Positions 1-8,198 of a stretch of DNA of 64,000 nucleotides are shown in pieces. Both the position numbers and the translations under genes were made by a program. The stretch's first letter is position 1. Each line of letters opens with the position of its first letter. The notes under the pieces are model-generated. The model was not told the DNA's origin. It saw nothing but the letters and a program-made list of their open reading frames with translations, and did not search any database. This DNA comes from JAAYDI01 sp052034005 (lineage in GTDB: Bacteria; Planctomycetota; Planctomycetia; Pirellulales; Pirellulaceae): positions 1 to 64,000 of the forward strand of contig JBPOJB010000032.1 of assembly GCA_052034005.1 (NCBI GenBank). The letters run 5' to 3'.

Positions 1-1
1 A

Positions 2-178
2 GAGCGGCGGGCCTGTAAGCGCCCGACCACCCGCCGTCTGATCGAGATCTTCGAGTCGATCCAGCGGCACGCGTTGACCGGCCCGCGCCAGACGGAAACG
101 TCCGTCACGGACCTGACACGACTGCAACGGCGGATCTTGAGACTGCTCAAGATGGCCTCGAAGGACTACGGCCTGTAG
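2..178 (+). CDS. C-terminal fragment, possible transposase (5' truncated by window)
   Basis: An open frame runs from base 2 to a TAG at 176-178 and gives about 58 residues rich in Arg and Leu. It ends in a segment of the type TRLQRRILRLLKM followed by DYGL. This tail resembles the last helix of IS4-type transposases (the usual 'LTPLQ..IL.LL' ending), but no catalytic residues are inside the window, so the identity is a guess from a weak likeness. Codon use fits the neighbourhood. The next gene is on the opposite strand and converges on it. Confidence 0.4.
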   Translation, partial: ERRACKRPTTRRLIEIFESIQRHALTGPRQTETSVTDLTRLQRRILRLLKMASKDYGL

Positions 179-314
179 ACGGCTGGGCGCCCCGCGAATA
201 ATCGCGGAAATTCACAGGCACATGTGTGGAAAGGGCGTTGAATTGAAGCGTCCCGAAACAGCTGTCCGTGATTGTCTTGATTTGACTGTCATGAGGATTG
301 GGTGTCCCAGATGG

Positions 315-1685
315 TTATCGAATGGGGCGTTGGAGCGGGTTGGCTGCGTCTCCCTTGTCTTGTAGGGAATTCCGTCCGGCCCGGCGCTCCACCTCCCGGA
401 AGACGCGCAGGAAGTTGCCGCCCCAGATCTTGCGGATCTGCTCCTCCGTGTAGCCGCGCCGCACCAGCTCGACCGTGATATTGCCCATCTCGCTCACGTC
501 CCGGCAATCCGCGACGCCGCCGCCGCCGTCGAAGTCGGTGCCGATGCCGACATGGTCGATCCCCACCACTTTGACCACATGGTCGATGTGATCCACGACG
601 TCCGAGACCGTGGCGTTGGACTGGGGGTACTTCAGGTTGATCTCCTCCCAACGTTCGAACCGCTCCTGTTGCTGCCGGTCGGTCAGGCTGCCGCGCCCGG
701 CGTATGCCGCGCGGAGTTCCTGGAGCGCCTTCTCGCGGTCGGGGTTGGGCTGCGGGTCCTTCACGTAGGCGTCCAGGATGCAGATCTGGATCACACCGCC
801 GCTGCTGGCCAGCGCGCGCAGCATGTCATCGTCCAGGTTCCGACGGCTGCCGCAGATTGCCCGGGCGCAGGAATGCGACGCGAACACCGGTGCCTGGGAG
901 ACCGCCAGCACGTCGTAGAACGTCTCGTCGGACGCGTGGGAGACGTCGACCAGCATACCCAGCCGGTTCATCGTGCGCACCACCTGCTTGCCGAACGCGC
1001 TCAAGCCGTGGTGCTCCGGGCCATTCCGGTCGTCCGAGGAGTCGCAGATGTCGTTGTTCCGGACATGGCAGAGCGTGACGTACCGGGCCCCGAGATCATA
1101 ATAGGTCTCGAGCAGGTTCAGGTCGTTGCCGATGGCATAGCCGTTCTCGATCCCGATGTAGATCGCCCGCTTGCCCTGCTGTTCCAGCCGTTGGGCATCG
1201 TCGGAGGCGGTCGCCAGCGCAGCGAGCTCGGGGTACTGTGCGACCGCGTTGTGGATCGCCTCGAAGATCCGCAGAGCTTTCTGTCTGGCGCGCTCGTTTC
1301 CCTCGGCGGTCCGCGGGCCTTGGTCGAGGTAGACCGCGAAGAAGATGGCGTCCAACCCGCCGGCCTTCATGCGCGGCAGATCCACACGTCCGCCGCCGGC
1401 CAGCACGTCATGCCGTACGCCGAGGTCAAAGCCGCCGCCCACCAGGCGCAGCGGCGTGTCGACGTGCGTGTCGACGGTCCACGCATCTTCGTGCCAGCGG
1501 GCCGCGGTGCGCGCGAGCTCATCCAGGTCCTGGCCGTCCGCCGCGCCGGCCAGGAGCGCGGCACCGAACACGCACCCGCAACCCAGCCGGACCAGCCACC
1601 GCGCACCCCGGCGCGTCGTCCGAGCCGCGCGGGGCGGGCAGGCGGCGGGACAGAACAGGGATGGGCCGTATTCGCGCTTCTTCAT
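315..1685 (-). CDS. Membrane dipeptidase, peptidase family M19
   Basis: A zinc dipeptidase of the renal dipeptidase family, predicted to hydrolyse dipeptides outside the cytoplasm. From ATG at 1685 the protein has 456 residues. A basic, hydrophobic export signal lies at about residues 28-50 (ARWLVRLGCGCVFGAALLAG). The metal-ligand motif DTHVDTP follows (His74, Asp76). The bridging Glu sits in IENGY (about residue 180), and His ligands lie in DVSHASDE and ASHSCARA. The late GTDFDGGGG segment is also typical of the family. An in-frame ATG at 1757 would add 24 residues without a signal-like start. Neither start has a convincing Shine-Dalgarno, so the N-terminus is uncertain. It lies directly downstream of the aldo/keto reductase gene on the same strand. 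Confidence 0.9.
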   Translation of the reverse strand: MKKREYGPSLFCPAACPPRAARTTRRGARWLVRLGCGCVFGAALLAGAADGQDLDELARTAARWHEDAWTVDTHVDTPLRLVGGGFDLGVRHDVLAGGGRVDLPRMKAGGLDAIFFAVYLDQGPRTAEGNERARQKALRIFEAIHNAVAQYPELAALATASDDAQRLEQQGKRAIYIGIENGYAIGNDLNLLETYYDLGARYVTLCHVRNNDICDSSDDRNGPEHHGLSAFGKQVVRTMNRLGMLVDVSHASDETFYDVLAVSQAPVFASHSCARAICGSRRNLDDDMLRALASSGGVIQICILDAYVKDPQPNPDREKALQELRAAYAGRGSLTDRQQQERFERWEEINLKYPQSNATVSDVVDHIDHVVKVVGIDHVGIGTDFDGGGGVADCRDVSEMGNITVELVRRGYTEEQIRKIWGGNFLRVFREVERRAGRNSLQDKGDAANPLQRPIR

Positions 1686-1763
1686 TCGGACTGCTTTCGT
1701 GCTTGGGTCTTGCGTGGTCGGCCGCCCTGCCATCACGCGGCCGGCCGGGCCGCCCATTGCCGT

Positions 1764-2789
1764 TCACGCCACCGGCCCGAAATGGTCCTTCCACTCGTGC
1801 GCCAGCGTGCGTCCCAGCTGCGCCAGCTCGCGCTCCTCGTCCGCCGAGAGCGCGGTGGCCCGCTTGACCAGCTCGATGTTCTGCCGCAACTGGTCGGCAT
1901 TGTGCACGCCGAGGTTCACGGTCGAGACGCCCGGCGTGAACAGCGCGTAACGCACCGCGTTCTGCAGGTGCGCCACATCCAGCTCCGGGGGCGCAGCTGC
2001 GTTCGGGTACGAGCCGGCGCTGGCCCGCGCGCCGCCGAAGACCTTCATGGCCACGATGCCCGCATTGTGCTTCCGCGCGACCGGCAACACCTTGTCCTCG
2101 AAACCATAGGTGTGGCGGTCCACGAAATTCACGACGGTCAGCAACACGTCCACTTCGCCAGTCTCCAGCAACGGCACGAACCGCAGGGGACGGTGGTGGC
2201 CGGAGATGCCGAGGAAGCGGAACTTCCCGGCCTTCTTCTGCTGCACCAGCCAATCGAACACGCCGCCGGGCTGGATCGCCTTGTCCACGTCGTGGTCGCC
2301 CACGCTGTGATAGTAGACCAGGTCGAACCAATCCGTCTTGATCAGTTCGAACGACTTGTCGAGCGACTTCTGCGCCTCCTCGATCGTGTCGGCCAACACC
2401 TTCGTCGAGAGGAAAACGTCCTTGCGGCGGGCGCCGAGCGCCATGCCCACCGATTCCTCCGATTTCACGTAGGCGGGCGCCGTGTCGATCGCCGTGACGC
2501 CCAAGTCAATGGCCAGGTTGACAATCCGCGCGATCTCGGTCTGAGGGATCTCCGGGCACAGACCGCACGGCGCCGTGCCCAGCGTCATCGCCGTGATCGA
2601 TACCTGGGTCCGGCCAAGCACACGCTGCGGCAGCGGATCGAACGACGGCTGGCCCGGCGCCGGGGACCTCGGACCGGCCGTCACCCGGCCCGGCAGGCCG
2701 GCGCCCGCCAACAGACCGCCCGCGGCCAGCAGGCCGCCGCGTTGGACAAACTCACGCCTGGAGACACTCGTGGATTCGTGGCGCGACAT
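1764..2789 (-). CDS. Tat-exported aldo/keto reductase
   Basis: A 341-residue member of the aldo/keto reductase superfamily (NAD(P)H-dependent carbonyl reduction on a TIM barrel). The N-terminus carries a twin-arginine signal (SRREFVQ, then an Ala/Gly-rich hydrophobic stretch), so export is predicted. The catalytic tetrad is recognisable: Asp and Tyr in DTAPAYVKSE, Lys in LSTKVL, His in VYYHSVGDH. I chose ATG at 2789 because GGGAG lies about 8 nt upstream. ATG at 2795 would put that site almost on the start. Planctomycetes often encode Tat-tagged AKRs of unknown substrate. The gene is followed 78 bp later by the M19 dipeptidase. A mature cofactor-binding protein exported by Tat is plausible because Tat carries folded proteins. 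Confidence 0.88.
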   Translation of the reverse strand: MSRHESTSVSRREFVQRGGLLAAGGLLAGAGLPGRVTAGPRSPAPGQPSFDPLPQRVLGRTQVSITAMTLGTAPCGLCPEIPQTEIARIVNLAIDLGVTAIDTAPAYVKSEESVGMALGARRKDVFLSTKVLADTIEEAQKSLDKSFELIKTDWFDLVYYHSVGDHDVDKAIQPGGVFDWLVQQKKAGKFRFLGISGHHRPLRFVPLLETGEVDVLLTVVNFVDRHTYGFEDKVLPVARKHNAGIVAMKVFGGARASAGSYPNAAAPPELDVAHLQNAVRYALFTPGVSTVNLGVHNADQLRQNIELVKRATALSADEERELAQLGRTLAHEWKDHFGPVA

Positions 2790-2866
2790 GCGCATTTCTC
2801 CCGGTACGGACCAAAGTTCATTCTCGCGAGCAGGACCACTGCCGGTCCCGTATTCTCGCCCACGCG

Positions 2867-4672
2867 CTACAACTCCACCATCCCCCAGAGAGTCAGCTCC
2901 GGCACGTCGATCTCGACGTGCGCCGCATCCGTGCGGACGGCCAGTGCCGCAGCGTCCTGTTGCGGTGCGTGCCAGGTCGCCGTGGGGAACGGTCGATCGG
3001 GCAGCAGATCGCGGCGGATGCGGATGGTCAACGCGCGCTGCGGCCGCATGGCATCACGTTGGCCGTCATAGTCCTGGTTGAGCAGGTGCAGGACGACGGG
3101 CGCGGCTGCATCGCCGGGCACGGCACGCGGCAGGACGAGCACTTTGTCGCTGCCAGAGACCGTGATCGGCTCGGGCACCAGCCGAGCCAGGGTGTCGTCG
3201 TCGGGCCAGACCACCAGGCGGCCGGCGGAGTCGACGGCCTCGAGCAGCGCCGCCTGCTCGTGGTCCAGCCATCGGTTGTCCGGCGACACGATCACGGCCC
3301 GGAAGCCGTCGAGCTGCTCGGCGGTCAGCCGGTAATCGAGCCAGGCATCGCCGGCCACGACGATGCGGAACGGCACGTTGCGACGCGCCAACTCGATGCA
3401 GATCGGCTCAATGCGTCCCTGGTAACGGCGCTGAGCGGCGTTGTCGTACACGACCGCGACCGGCGCGAGCGATTCATAGCCGTCCAGCAGCGCTACCTGC
3501 TGGCGGACGAACTGGTACATGAAGGCATATTCATGCACCGGCCCGTCGTACCAGTGCGTGCCCTTCTGTTCGGTATAGCACCACTGCCGGTGCGGCGCCA
3601 TCAGGTTGCTGCCCAACGCGTAGGATAAGGCGATCCAGGTGCGCACCAGGCACGGCTTGTGCTGCTCCGCCATGAACGCCCAATCCTGGCCCGCCGCCGT
3701 GGACGTGATCGGGCGCTGCAGGCCTTCACCCAGTTTGTAGATGTAGATCGGATGGGTGGCCGGCGCGAGCGAAGCCGCGTCGTGTGATACCTCGCAGCAG
3801 AAGTAGGTCAGTTGCGGCGCGATCGCCAGGGCCTGCGCGTCGCTCAGCCCGGAGTTGACGCTCAGCGTCAGCTGCCGGCCCCGCAACTGCTCGGCCAGCC
3901 GGCGGTACTCGCCGATGTACTTCGTGTTGGCGGTCACGTGGAAGTCCAGGAAGGCGTCCGCCAGCGGCAGGCGCCACCGCTGCTCCTGGTACTGTTGGGC
4001 CGTGATGCCGCGGTCCAGCAGGAACTGGCGGTAGTCGAAATGCTCCAGGTCTGTGATCCCGAGCTTCCGCAACTCGGCCGGATCGACCTGCTCCGCCAGG
4101 TACTGGCGGAACCCCGCCATGCAGTGCCGGCAGAAACAGGCCGAGAGCCAGGTGACGGCTCCCGACGAGCCGCGGTAGTCGTCAATATGCAGGCCGTCCG
4201 GTCCGGTCGCCATGTCCTGCTTCAAGCGGCTCTCCAGGTACCGCCGATACAGGGGGCTGTTCGTACACCACCACCAGGCGGGCTGGCCCTTGTGCTTGTG
4301 GTCCCACAGCCAGGGGACCACAAACGGCTCGCCGGAGAAGTCCCGCGCCGCCGCGTCCAGAAAGTCCGCGTCGAAATCGAGCATCCGTTGGAACTCGGTG
4401 AGAAACCCGATGCTGACCGTGAACAGCCGCACGCCGTGCGCGTGGGCCGCGTCGATGTGCGCTCGATCCGCCCGCCCATCCCACCCCAACACCGTGCACC
4501 CGTAGGGCTCGTACATCTTCGGATTGTCGTACATGAATACGACGTCGGAGCGACGGATTCCCGGCTGAGCCGAATCGGGGTCCTCGGCACGGCACACCGG
4601 CCGAGCGCAGGGGCCCGGGACAAAGGAGACGCCAAGGACGGTAAGGAGCCAGAACGCATGCACTCGTTTCAC
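2867..4672 (-). CDS. Secreted TIM-barrel protein, glycoside-hydrolase-like, family unassigned
   Basis: A 601-residue protein starting at GTG (4672). The start is supported by a strong AAGGAGG about 9 nt upstream. A signal peptide covers about residues 1-29. The N-terminal two thirds has the feel of a glycosidase TIM barrel: VVFMYDNP near the start, aromatic-rich PAWWWCTNSPLYRRYLE, and GPDGLHIDDYRG, whose Asp residues sit where GH42- or hyaluronidase-like barrels place active-site acids. CFCRHC could bind a metal. The last 200 residues contain a flavodoxin-like beta-galactosidase-type middle domain pattern (VAVVYDN..., FRAVIVSPDNRWLD) and an all-beta end. I cannot name the family. It lies between two exported oxidoreductases on the same strand, so a role in glycan processing is inferred. 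Confidence 0.75.
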   Translation of the reverse strand: MKRVHAFWLLTVLGVSFVPGPCARPVCRAEDPDSAQPGIRRSDVVFMYDNPKMYEPYGCTVLGWDGRADRAHIDAAHAHGVRLFTVSIGFLTEFQRMLDFDADFLDAAARDFSGEPFVVPWLWDHKHKGQPAWWWCTNSPLYRRYLESRLKQDMATGPDGLHIDDYRGSSGAVTWLSACFCRHCMAGFRQYLAEQVDPAELRKLGITDLEHFDYRQFLLDRGITAQQYQEQRWRLPLADAFLDFHVTANTKYIGEYRRLAEQLRGRQLTLSVNSGLSDAQALAIAPQLTYFCCEVSHDAASLAPATHPIYIYKLGEGLQRPITSTAAGQDWAFMAEQHKPCLVRTWIALSYALGSNLMAPHRQWCYTEQKGTHWYDGPVHEYAFMYQFVRQQVALLDGYESLAPVAVVYDNAAQRRYQGRIEPICIELARRNVPFRIVVAGDAWLDYRLTAEQLDGFRAVIVSPDNRWLDHEQAALLEAVDSAGRLVVWPDDDTLARLVPEPITVSGSDKVLVLPRAVPGDAAAPVVLHLLNQDYDGQRDAMRPQRALTIRIRRDLLPDRPFPTATWHAPQQDAAALAVRTDAAHVEIDVPELTLWGMVEL

Positions 4673-4714
4673 GCCAGACGCCTCCTTCCGCGCTGAGAAC
4701 CAAAACCCGGACCA

Positions 4715-6004
4715 CTACGCCAAGGTCCACGGCGCGCGCATGGGCCGCGACAGCATCCGGTTGGCCTCTTCATCATCCGGGAAGATCTCGGCCTCCGGAT
4801 CCCATGCGAGTTTCCGACCCAGCTTGATCGCGATGTTGGCAAGGTGACATATTGTTGACACGCGATGTCCGATGTCCGCGGGGAAGTACGGGTCCTTGCG
4901 CGTCTTGACGCAGTCCAGGAAATTGCGGTGTTCGCCGGCCGGCTCGGTGAACAGGTGGAGCTCGTCCGGGCCGATCACCGAGTTGAGGATCGCGTCGGAG
5001 CTCGCCTCGACTCTGCCGGTCCAGCCGCGGTTGCCCACCCAGCCGTCGGTGCCGATGAACTTGATGCTCGGGTCGCCCGGCGTGCAGGTCATCACGACGC
5101 CGTTGGCGTACGTGTAGGTGACATCGTAGTCCTTGACGGTATTGTAGAGCCCGCCCTCCCAGAAGCTGCCCGTGCCCGCGACCTCGACCGGCCCGGTCCG
5201 TTCCGTGTCGTTGGCCCACTGGGCCGTGTCGAACAGATGCGCTCCCCAATCGGGGATGATGCCGCCCGAGTAGTCCCAGATCCAGCGGAAGTTGAACTTC
5301 ACGCCGGCCGGCACGTACGGGGCCCACGGCGCGGGACCCAGCCACATGTCCCAGTCCAGCTCGGGCGGGACCGGCTCGGGGATCGCAGGCACCTGGGCGG
5401 GCGGCTGGCGAGGCAGGATGACTTCGATCCGTTCCAGCCTGCCGATCCGCCCGTTGCGGACCAGCTCGGCCATGCGGTGGTACATGGGGAGCGAGCGGTC
5501 CTCCGTGCTGGTCTGGAACACCCGGTTGAGTTGCCGCACGGTCTTCACCAGGACCTTGCCTTCGTCGATCGTCAGCGTCGGCTTCTCACACTGTACGTCC
5601 TTGCCGGCGCGCATCGCCAGGACGCTGATCAGCACGTGCCAGTGATCGGGCGTCGAGATCATGACCGTGTCGATGTCTTCACGCGCAAGGATCTGGCGGA
5701 AATCCTGAGCGGTCGCACAATCCGTGTTGCCGTAGTGCTCGTCCACCGCCTGCTTGGCTGCCGCCATGCTGTTGCGATCCACATCGCAGACGGCGATCAC
5801 GCGCGCGTCCGGCTGCTTCAAGTAGGACGGCAGGTTGTAGCCCGCGCCGTGACTGCCGGTCCCGATGAAGCCGACTGTGATCCGGTCGCTCGGCGGTACT
5901 GCCCCGGAGTACCCGAGCACGGTGGAGGGCACGAAATAAGGCGCTGCGCACAGGACGCCTGCGGTGGAGAGCGATCTGCGGAGAAACGAACGACGGTGCA
6001 GCAT
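4715..6004 (-). CDS. Tat-exported Gfo/Idh/MocA family oxidoreductase
   Basis: A 429-residue NAD(P)-binding oxidoreductase. The start is ATG at 6004, giving MLHRRSFLRRSL, a Tat signal (RRSFLRR) with an Ala-rich hydrophobic core. A Rossmann nucleotide-binding motif GFIGTGSHGAGYN opens the mature domain at about residue 40. CEKPTLT holds the conserved Glu-Lys-Pro with the catalytic lysine. WIWDYSGGIIPDWGAHLFD is the typical substrate-domain segment. The C-terminus NRMLSRPMRAPW is characteristic of planctomycete members. Substrates for these secreted paralogues are not established. GH109 glycosidases and cyclitol/sugar dehydrogenases share the fold. A 280-bp upstream gap holds a candidate promoter (6054-6083) and REP-like repeats. 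Confidence 0.92.
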   Translation of the reverse strand: MLHRRSFLRRSLSTAGVLCAAPYFVPSTVLGYSGAVPPSDRITVGFIGTGSHGAGYNLPSYLKQPDARVIAVCDVDRNSMAAAKQAVDEHYGNTDCATAQDFRQILAREDIDTVMISTPDHWHVLISVLAMRAGKDVQCEKPTLTIDEGKVLVKTVRQLNRVFQTSTEDRSLPMYHRMAELVRNGRIGRLERIEVILPRQPPAQVPAIPEPVPPELDWDMWLGPAPWAPYVPAGVKFNFRWIWDYSGGIIPDWGAHLFDTAQWANDTERTGPVEVAGTGSFWEGGLYNTVKDYDVTYTYANGVVMTCTPGDPSIKFIGTDGWVGNRGWTGRVEASSDAILNSVIGPDELHLFTEPAGEHRNFLDCVKTRKDPYFPADIGHRVSTICHLANIAIKLGRKLAWDPEAEIFPDDEEANRMLSRPMRAPWTLA

Positions 6005-6053
6005 GTTGGTCACGAGTCGGTCCCCTGTGGATGACAGGTCGATGACACGTCCC

Positions 6054-6083
6054 ATCATACCCAGTCTTCCGACCCGCGCACAA
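6054..6083 (-). promoter_or_regulatory. Candidate sigma70-like promoter of the Gfo/Idh gene at 4715-6004
   Basis: Read on the minus strand, TTGTGC (6083-6078) and TATGAT (6059-6054) are 18 bp apart. The -10 matches consensus at 5 of 6 bases and the -35 at 3 of 6. The leader to the ATG at 6004 would be about 40 nt. The call rests on pattern matching only. Confidence 0.3.
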
Positions 6084-6205
6084 CCAACGCGCGCGTTCCG
6101 CCGATCATCCACGCCCGGGTGGGGCGGGGCAGCCGCACCGGGCGGGTGTTGTTGCGGGAACAAGAAAAGAAAAAGTGGGATAGACGCCGGGCCGGTCGGC
6201 AATGC

Positions 6206-6276
6206 ACGACAGGCTGGAAGCGTATCCCACGTGACGCTGGAAACCTATTCTACGACAGGCTGGAAGCCTCTCCCAC
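6206..6276. repeat. REP-like palindromic repeats, two full units and one degenerate unit
   Basis: Two near-identical 25-mers of the form CGACAGGCTGGAAGC.TATCCCACG occur at 6207-6231 and 6253-6277. A degenerate copy lacking the ACAGG part lies between them at 6234-6251. Each unit has a short palindromic core (AGGCT...AGCCT in the second unit). A 23/25-identical unit occurs in the opposite orientation at 31688-31712, so this is a dispersed family. The array sits just downstream of the ferredoxin stop and upstream of the Gfo/Idh gene. Confidence 0.65.
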
Positions 6277-6284
6277 GATGAAGG

Positions 6285-6470
6285 CTACTCAATGATGATG
6301 GCCTCACACGGGCACCCGTCGGCGGCCTCCTGGGTCGATTCCTGGTGCTCTTCCGGGACGGGATTGACCTTGACCTCGACCACACCGTCGTTCATCTCGA
6401 ACACTTCGGGACAGGTGTCCACGCAGACTTCACAGCCTGTGCAGAGCGTCTCGTCGACTCGCACTTGCAT
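6285..6470 (-). CDS. Small [4Fe-4S] ferredoxin
   Basis: A 61-residue electron carrier. I place the start at ATG 6470, which has AAAGGA about 8 nt upstream. The longer open frame upstream is unlike ferredoxin. The motif CTGCEVCVDTCP near residues 9-20 and a late Cys in GCPCEAI match single-cluster ferredoxins of the Thermotoga and Desulfovibrio type. In those, the CxxCxxC cysteines and a distal CP cysteine bind one [4Fe-4S] cluster and other cysteines may form a disulfide. The protein is acidic, as expected. It is probably monocistronic. No obvious redox partner is adjacent, so its electron donor and acceptor are unknown. Confidence 0.92.
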   Translation of the reverse strand: MQVRVDETLCTGCEVCVDTCPEVFEMNDGVVEVKVNPVPEEHQESTQEAADGCPCEAIIIE

Positions 6471-6689
6471 CGAATCATCCTTTCGAAAGGAAAGCGTAAC
6501 AATTGGAATATCGGCATCCTCGCGCCGGCGCACCCTGTGCCGCACGAGGATTTCTTCAGAATACATGCGCCGGGAAAACAGCAGAAGGCCTCGTTTTCGC
6601 GGCGTAATCACCGGTACCGGACAAACAGCCACTTAACACCTGGCAGTTTGGTCCAGGGGGCCGCGTGGCACGCTCAACGACCGGTCGTT

Positions 6690-8147
6690 TCAGTAGACCC
6701 TCAGCTCGCAGAGCGCGGGGCAGACGGGTGCTTTCGTGATCCGCAAGCGTACCTTATCGGTCGTGAGGGGGTCGGTGCGCAGCAGGCACAGGTTTCCGAT
6801 GCTCGTGCCCGCGGCGAACTCGCACCACTGGCCGTCCTGCCAGCGGTCCAGGGCGAAGGCCTCGACACGCTGGCCGAGCGGCAGGTGCTCGCGCAGGCTC
6901 ACGACACGCAGCGTCACCGGTTTGCCGAAGTCCACGACCAGCTCGGGGGTGGTGACCGAGTCGTCCGTGGCCCAGTAGGAGTTGCGGTCGCCGTCCAGCA
7001 GGTTTTCCGCGGCGAACGCCCTATCCTGGCCGCGGACGTTGCTGGGTGCGAGTTGTGCCCGGCGCGCGAGGTTCTGGGCGAACAGCTCGTCGAGGGCCTT
7101 GCGGAACGCGCGCAGCGACTGGATGTCATTCTCGTGAATGCGGCCGCGCCGATCGGGCGGCAGATTCAGGTTCAGGCAGGCGCCGCGCCCCACGGACTGG
7201 AAATAGATGTCGAGCAGTTCCTGGGGGGTCTTCACCTGGCTGTCCTGTGCCGCGTGGTAGAACCAGCCGGGCCGGATCGACACGTCGCATTCGGCCGGCA
7301 CCCAATCGGTCCCCGGGCGCTCGCCCTGGTTCAAGTTGGCGCGCGTGTTGCCGGGCACGCCGTCGCCCACGTTGATCGTGGCCCAGCAGGGCTGGCCGGC
7401 GATGCCGCGTTCATTGCCGACCCAGCGGAAGTCGGGCCCTACGTCGCTGAACATGACGGCCATCGGCATCAGGTCCCGCACGATCGACCAGGTGTTCTTC
7501 CAGTCGTAGTAGGTACGGTTGTCGATCTGCCGGGTCTCCCGCGCGCCGCCGTAGTAGCCGTCGCCGCCGTTGGCGCCGTCGAACCAGACCGTGAAGATCT
7601 CGCCGTAGCCGGTGAGCAATTCGCGCAGCTGATTGCGGTAGTAGGTCACATACTCCGGCCGGCCGTAGTCCTTATGGTGGCGGTCCCACGGCGACAGGTA
7701 GACGCCGAACTGCAAGCCGTGTCGTCGGCAAGCGTCGCTCAGCTCGCGCACGACGTCTCCTTGTCCGTCGCGCCAAGGCGAGCGCTTCACGCTGTGCTCG
7801 GTGAACTGCGAGGGCCACAGGCAGAACCCGTCGTGGTGCTTGGCGGTCAGGATCAACCCGCGCATGCCGGCTTCCTGCGCCGTCTGAGCGATCTGATCGG
7901 CGTCGAAATCCGTCGGTTGGAAGAGGGCCGGGTCTTCGTCCCCGTACCCCCATTCCTGGTCCGTGAACGTGTTGACCGTGAAATGGACGAATCCGTAGAA
8001 CTCCATCGCATGCCATCGCAGCTGACGCGCCGTGGGGACCGGGCCGTACGGCGCCGGCGGGCCGGCGCGGCCGGGCTCGGAATCAACCGCGGCCGCGGTG
8101 GCGGCCATGGCCATGCAGCACAGCAGGGTCGATAAACAAGGTCGCAT
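6690..8147 (-). CDS. Secreted GH29 alpha-L-fucosidase
   Basis: A 485-residue glycosidase predicted to release alpha-linked L-fucose. The N-terminus has a signal peptide (about residues 1-20, Ala-rich). WHAMEFYGFVHFTVNTF and LILTAKHHDGFCLWPS are hallmark GH29 segments. The nucleophile is predicted to be Asp190 in VWFDGANGG. The last 120 residues form a discoidin-like carbohydrate-binding module (YWATDDS... to CELRVY). The short FDGANG type and overall length fit the planctomycete/Bacteroidetes subfamily B-like enzymes. AGGAGGG lies about 11 nt before the ATG at 8147. Same-strand neighbours are a ceramidase-like protein upstream and a ferredoxin downstream, with no tight overlap. Confidence 0.92.
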   Translation of the reverse strand: MRPCLSTLLCCMAMAATAAAVDSEPGRAGPPAPYGPVPTARQLRWHAMEFYGFVHFTVNTFTDQEWGYGDEDPALFQPTDFDADQIAQTAQEAGMRGLILTAKHHDGFCLWPSQFTEHSVKRSPWRDGQGDVVRELSDACRRHGLQFGVYLSPWDRHHKDYGRPEYVTYYRNQLRELLTGYGEIFTVWFDGANGGDGYYGGARETRQIDNRTYYDWKNTWSIVRDLMPMAVMFSDVGPDFRWVGNERGIAGQPCWATINVGDGVPGNTRANLNQGERPGTDWVPAECDVSIRPGWFYHAAQDSQVKTPQELLDIYFQSVGRGACLNLNLPPDRRGRIHENDIQSLRAFRKALDELFAQNLARRAQLAPSNVRGQDRAFAAENLLDGDRNSYWATDDSVTTPELVVDFGKPVTLRVVSLREHLPLGQRVEAFALDRWQDGQWCEFAAGTSIGNLCLLRTDPLTTDKVRLRITKAPVCPALCELRVY

Positions 8148-8198
8148 TGTCGAGGTCTCCCTCCTGAGGCGCAGGTCGTCAGTCCGCCATGGTGCAGG

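Noticed and set aside
552..3071. 839-residue plus-strand open frame over the dipeptidase and reductase genes
   Set aside because: Low-complexity Arg/Val/His composition; the minus-strand genes carry clear catalytic motifs.
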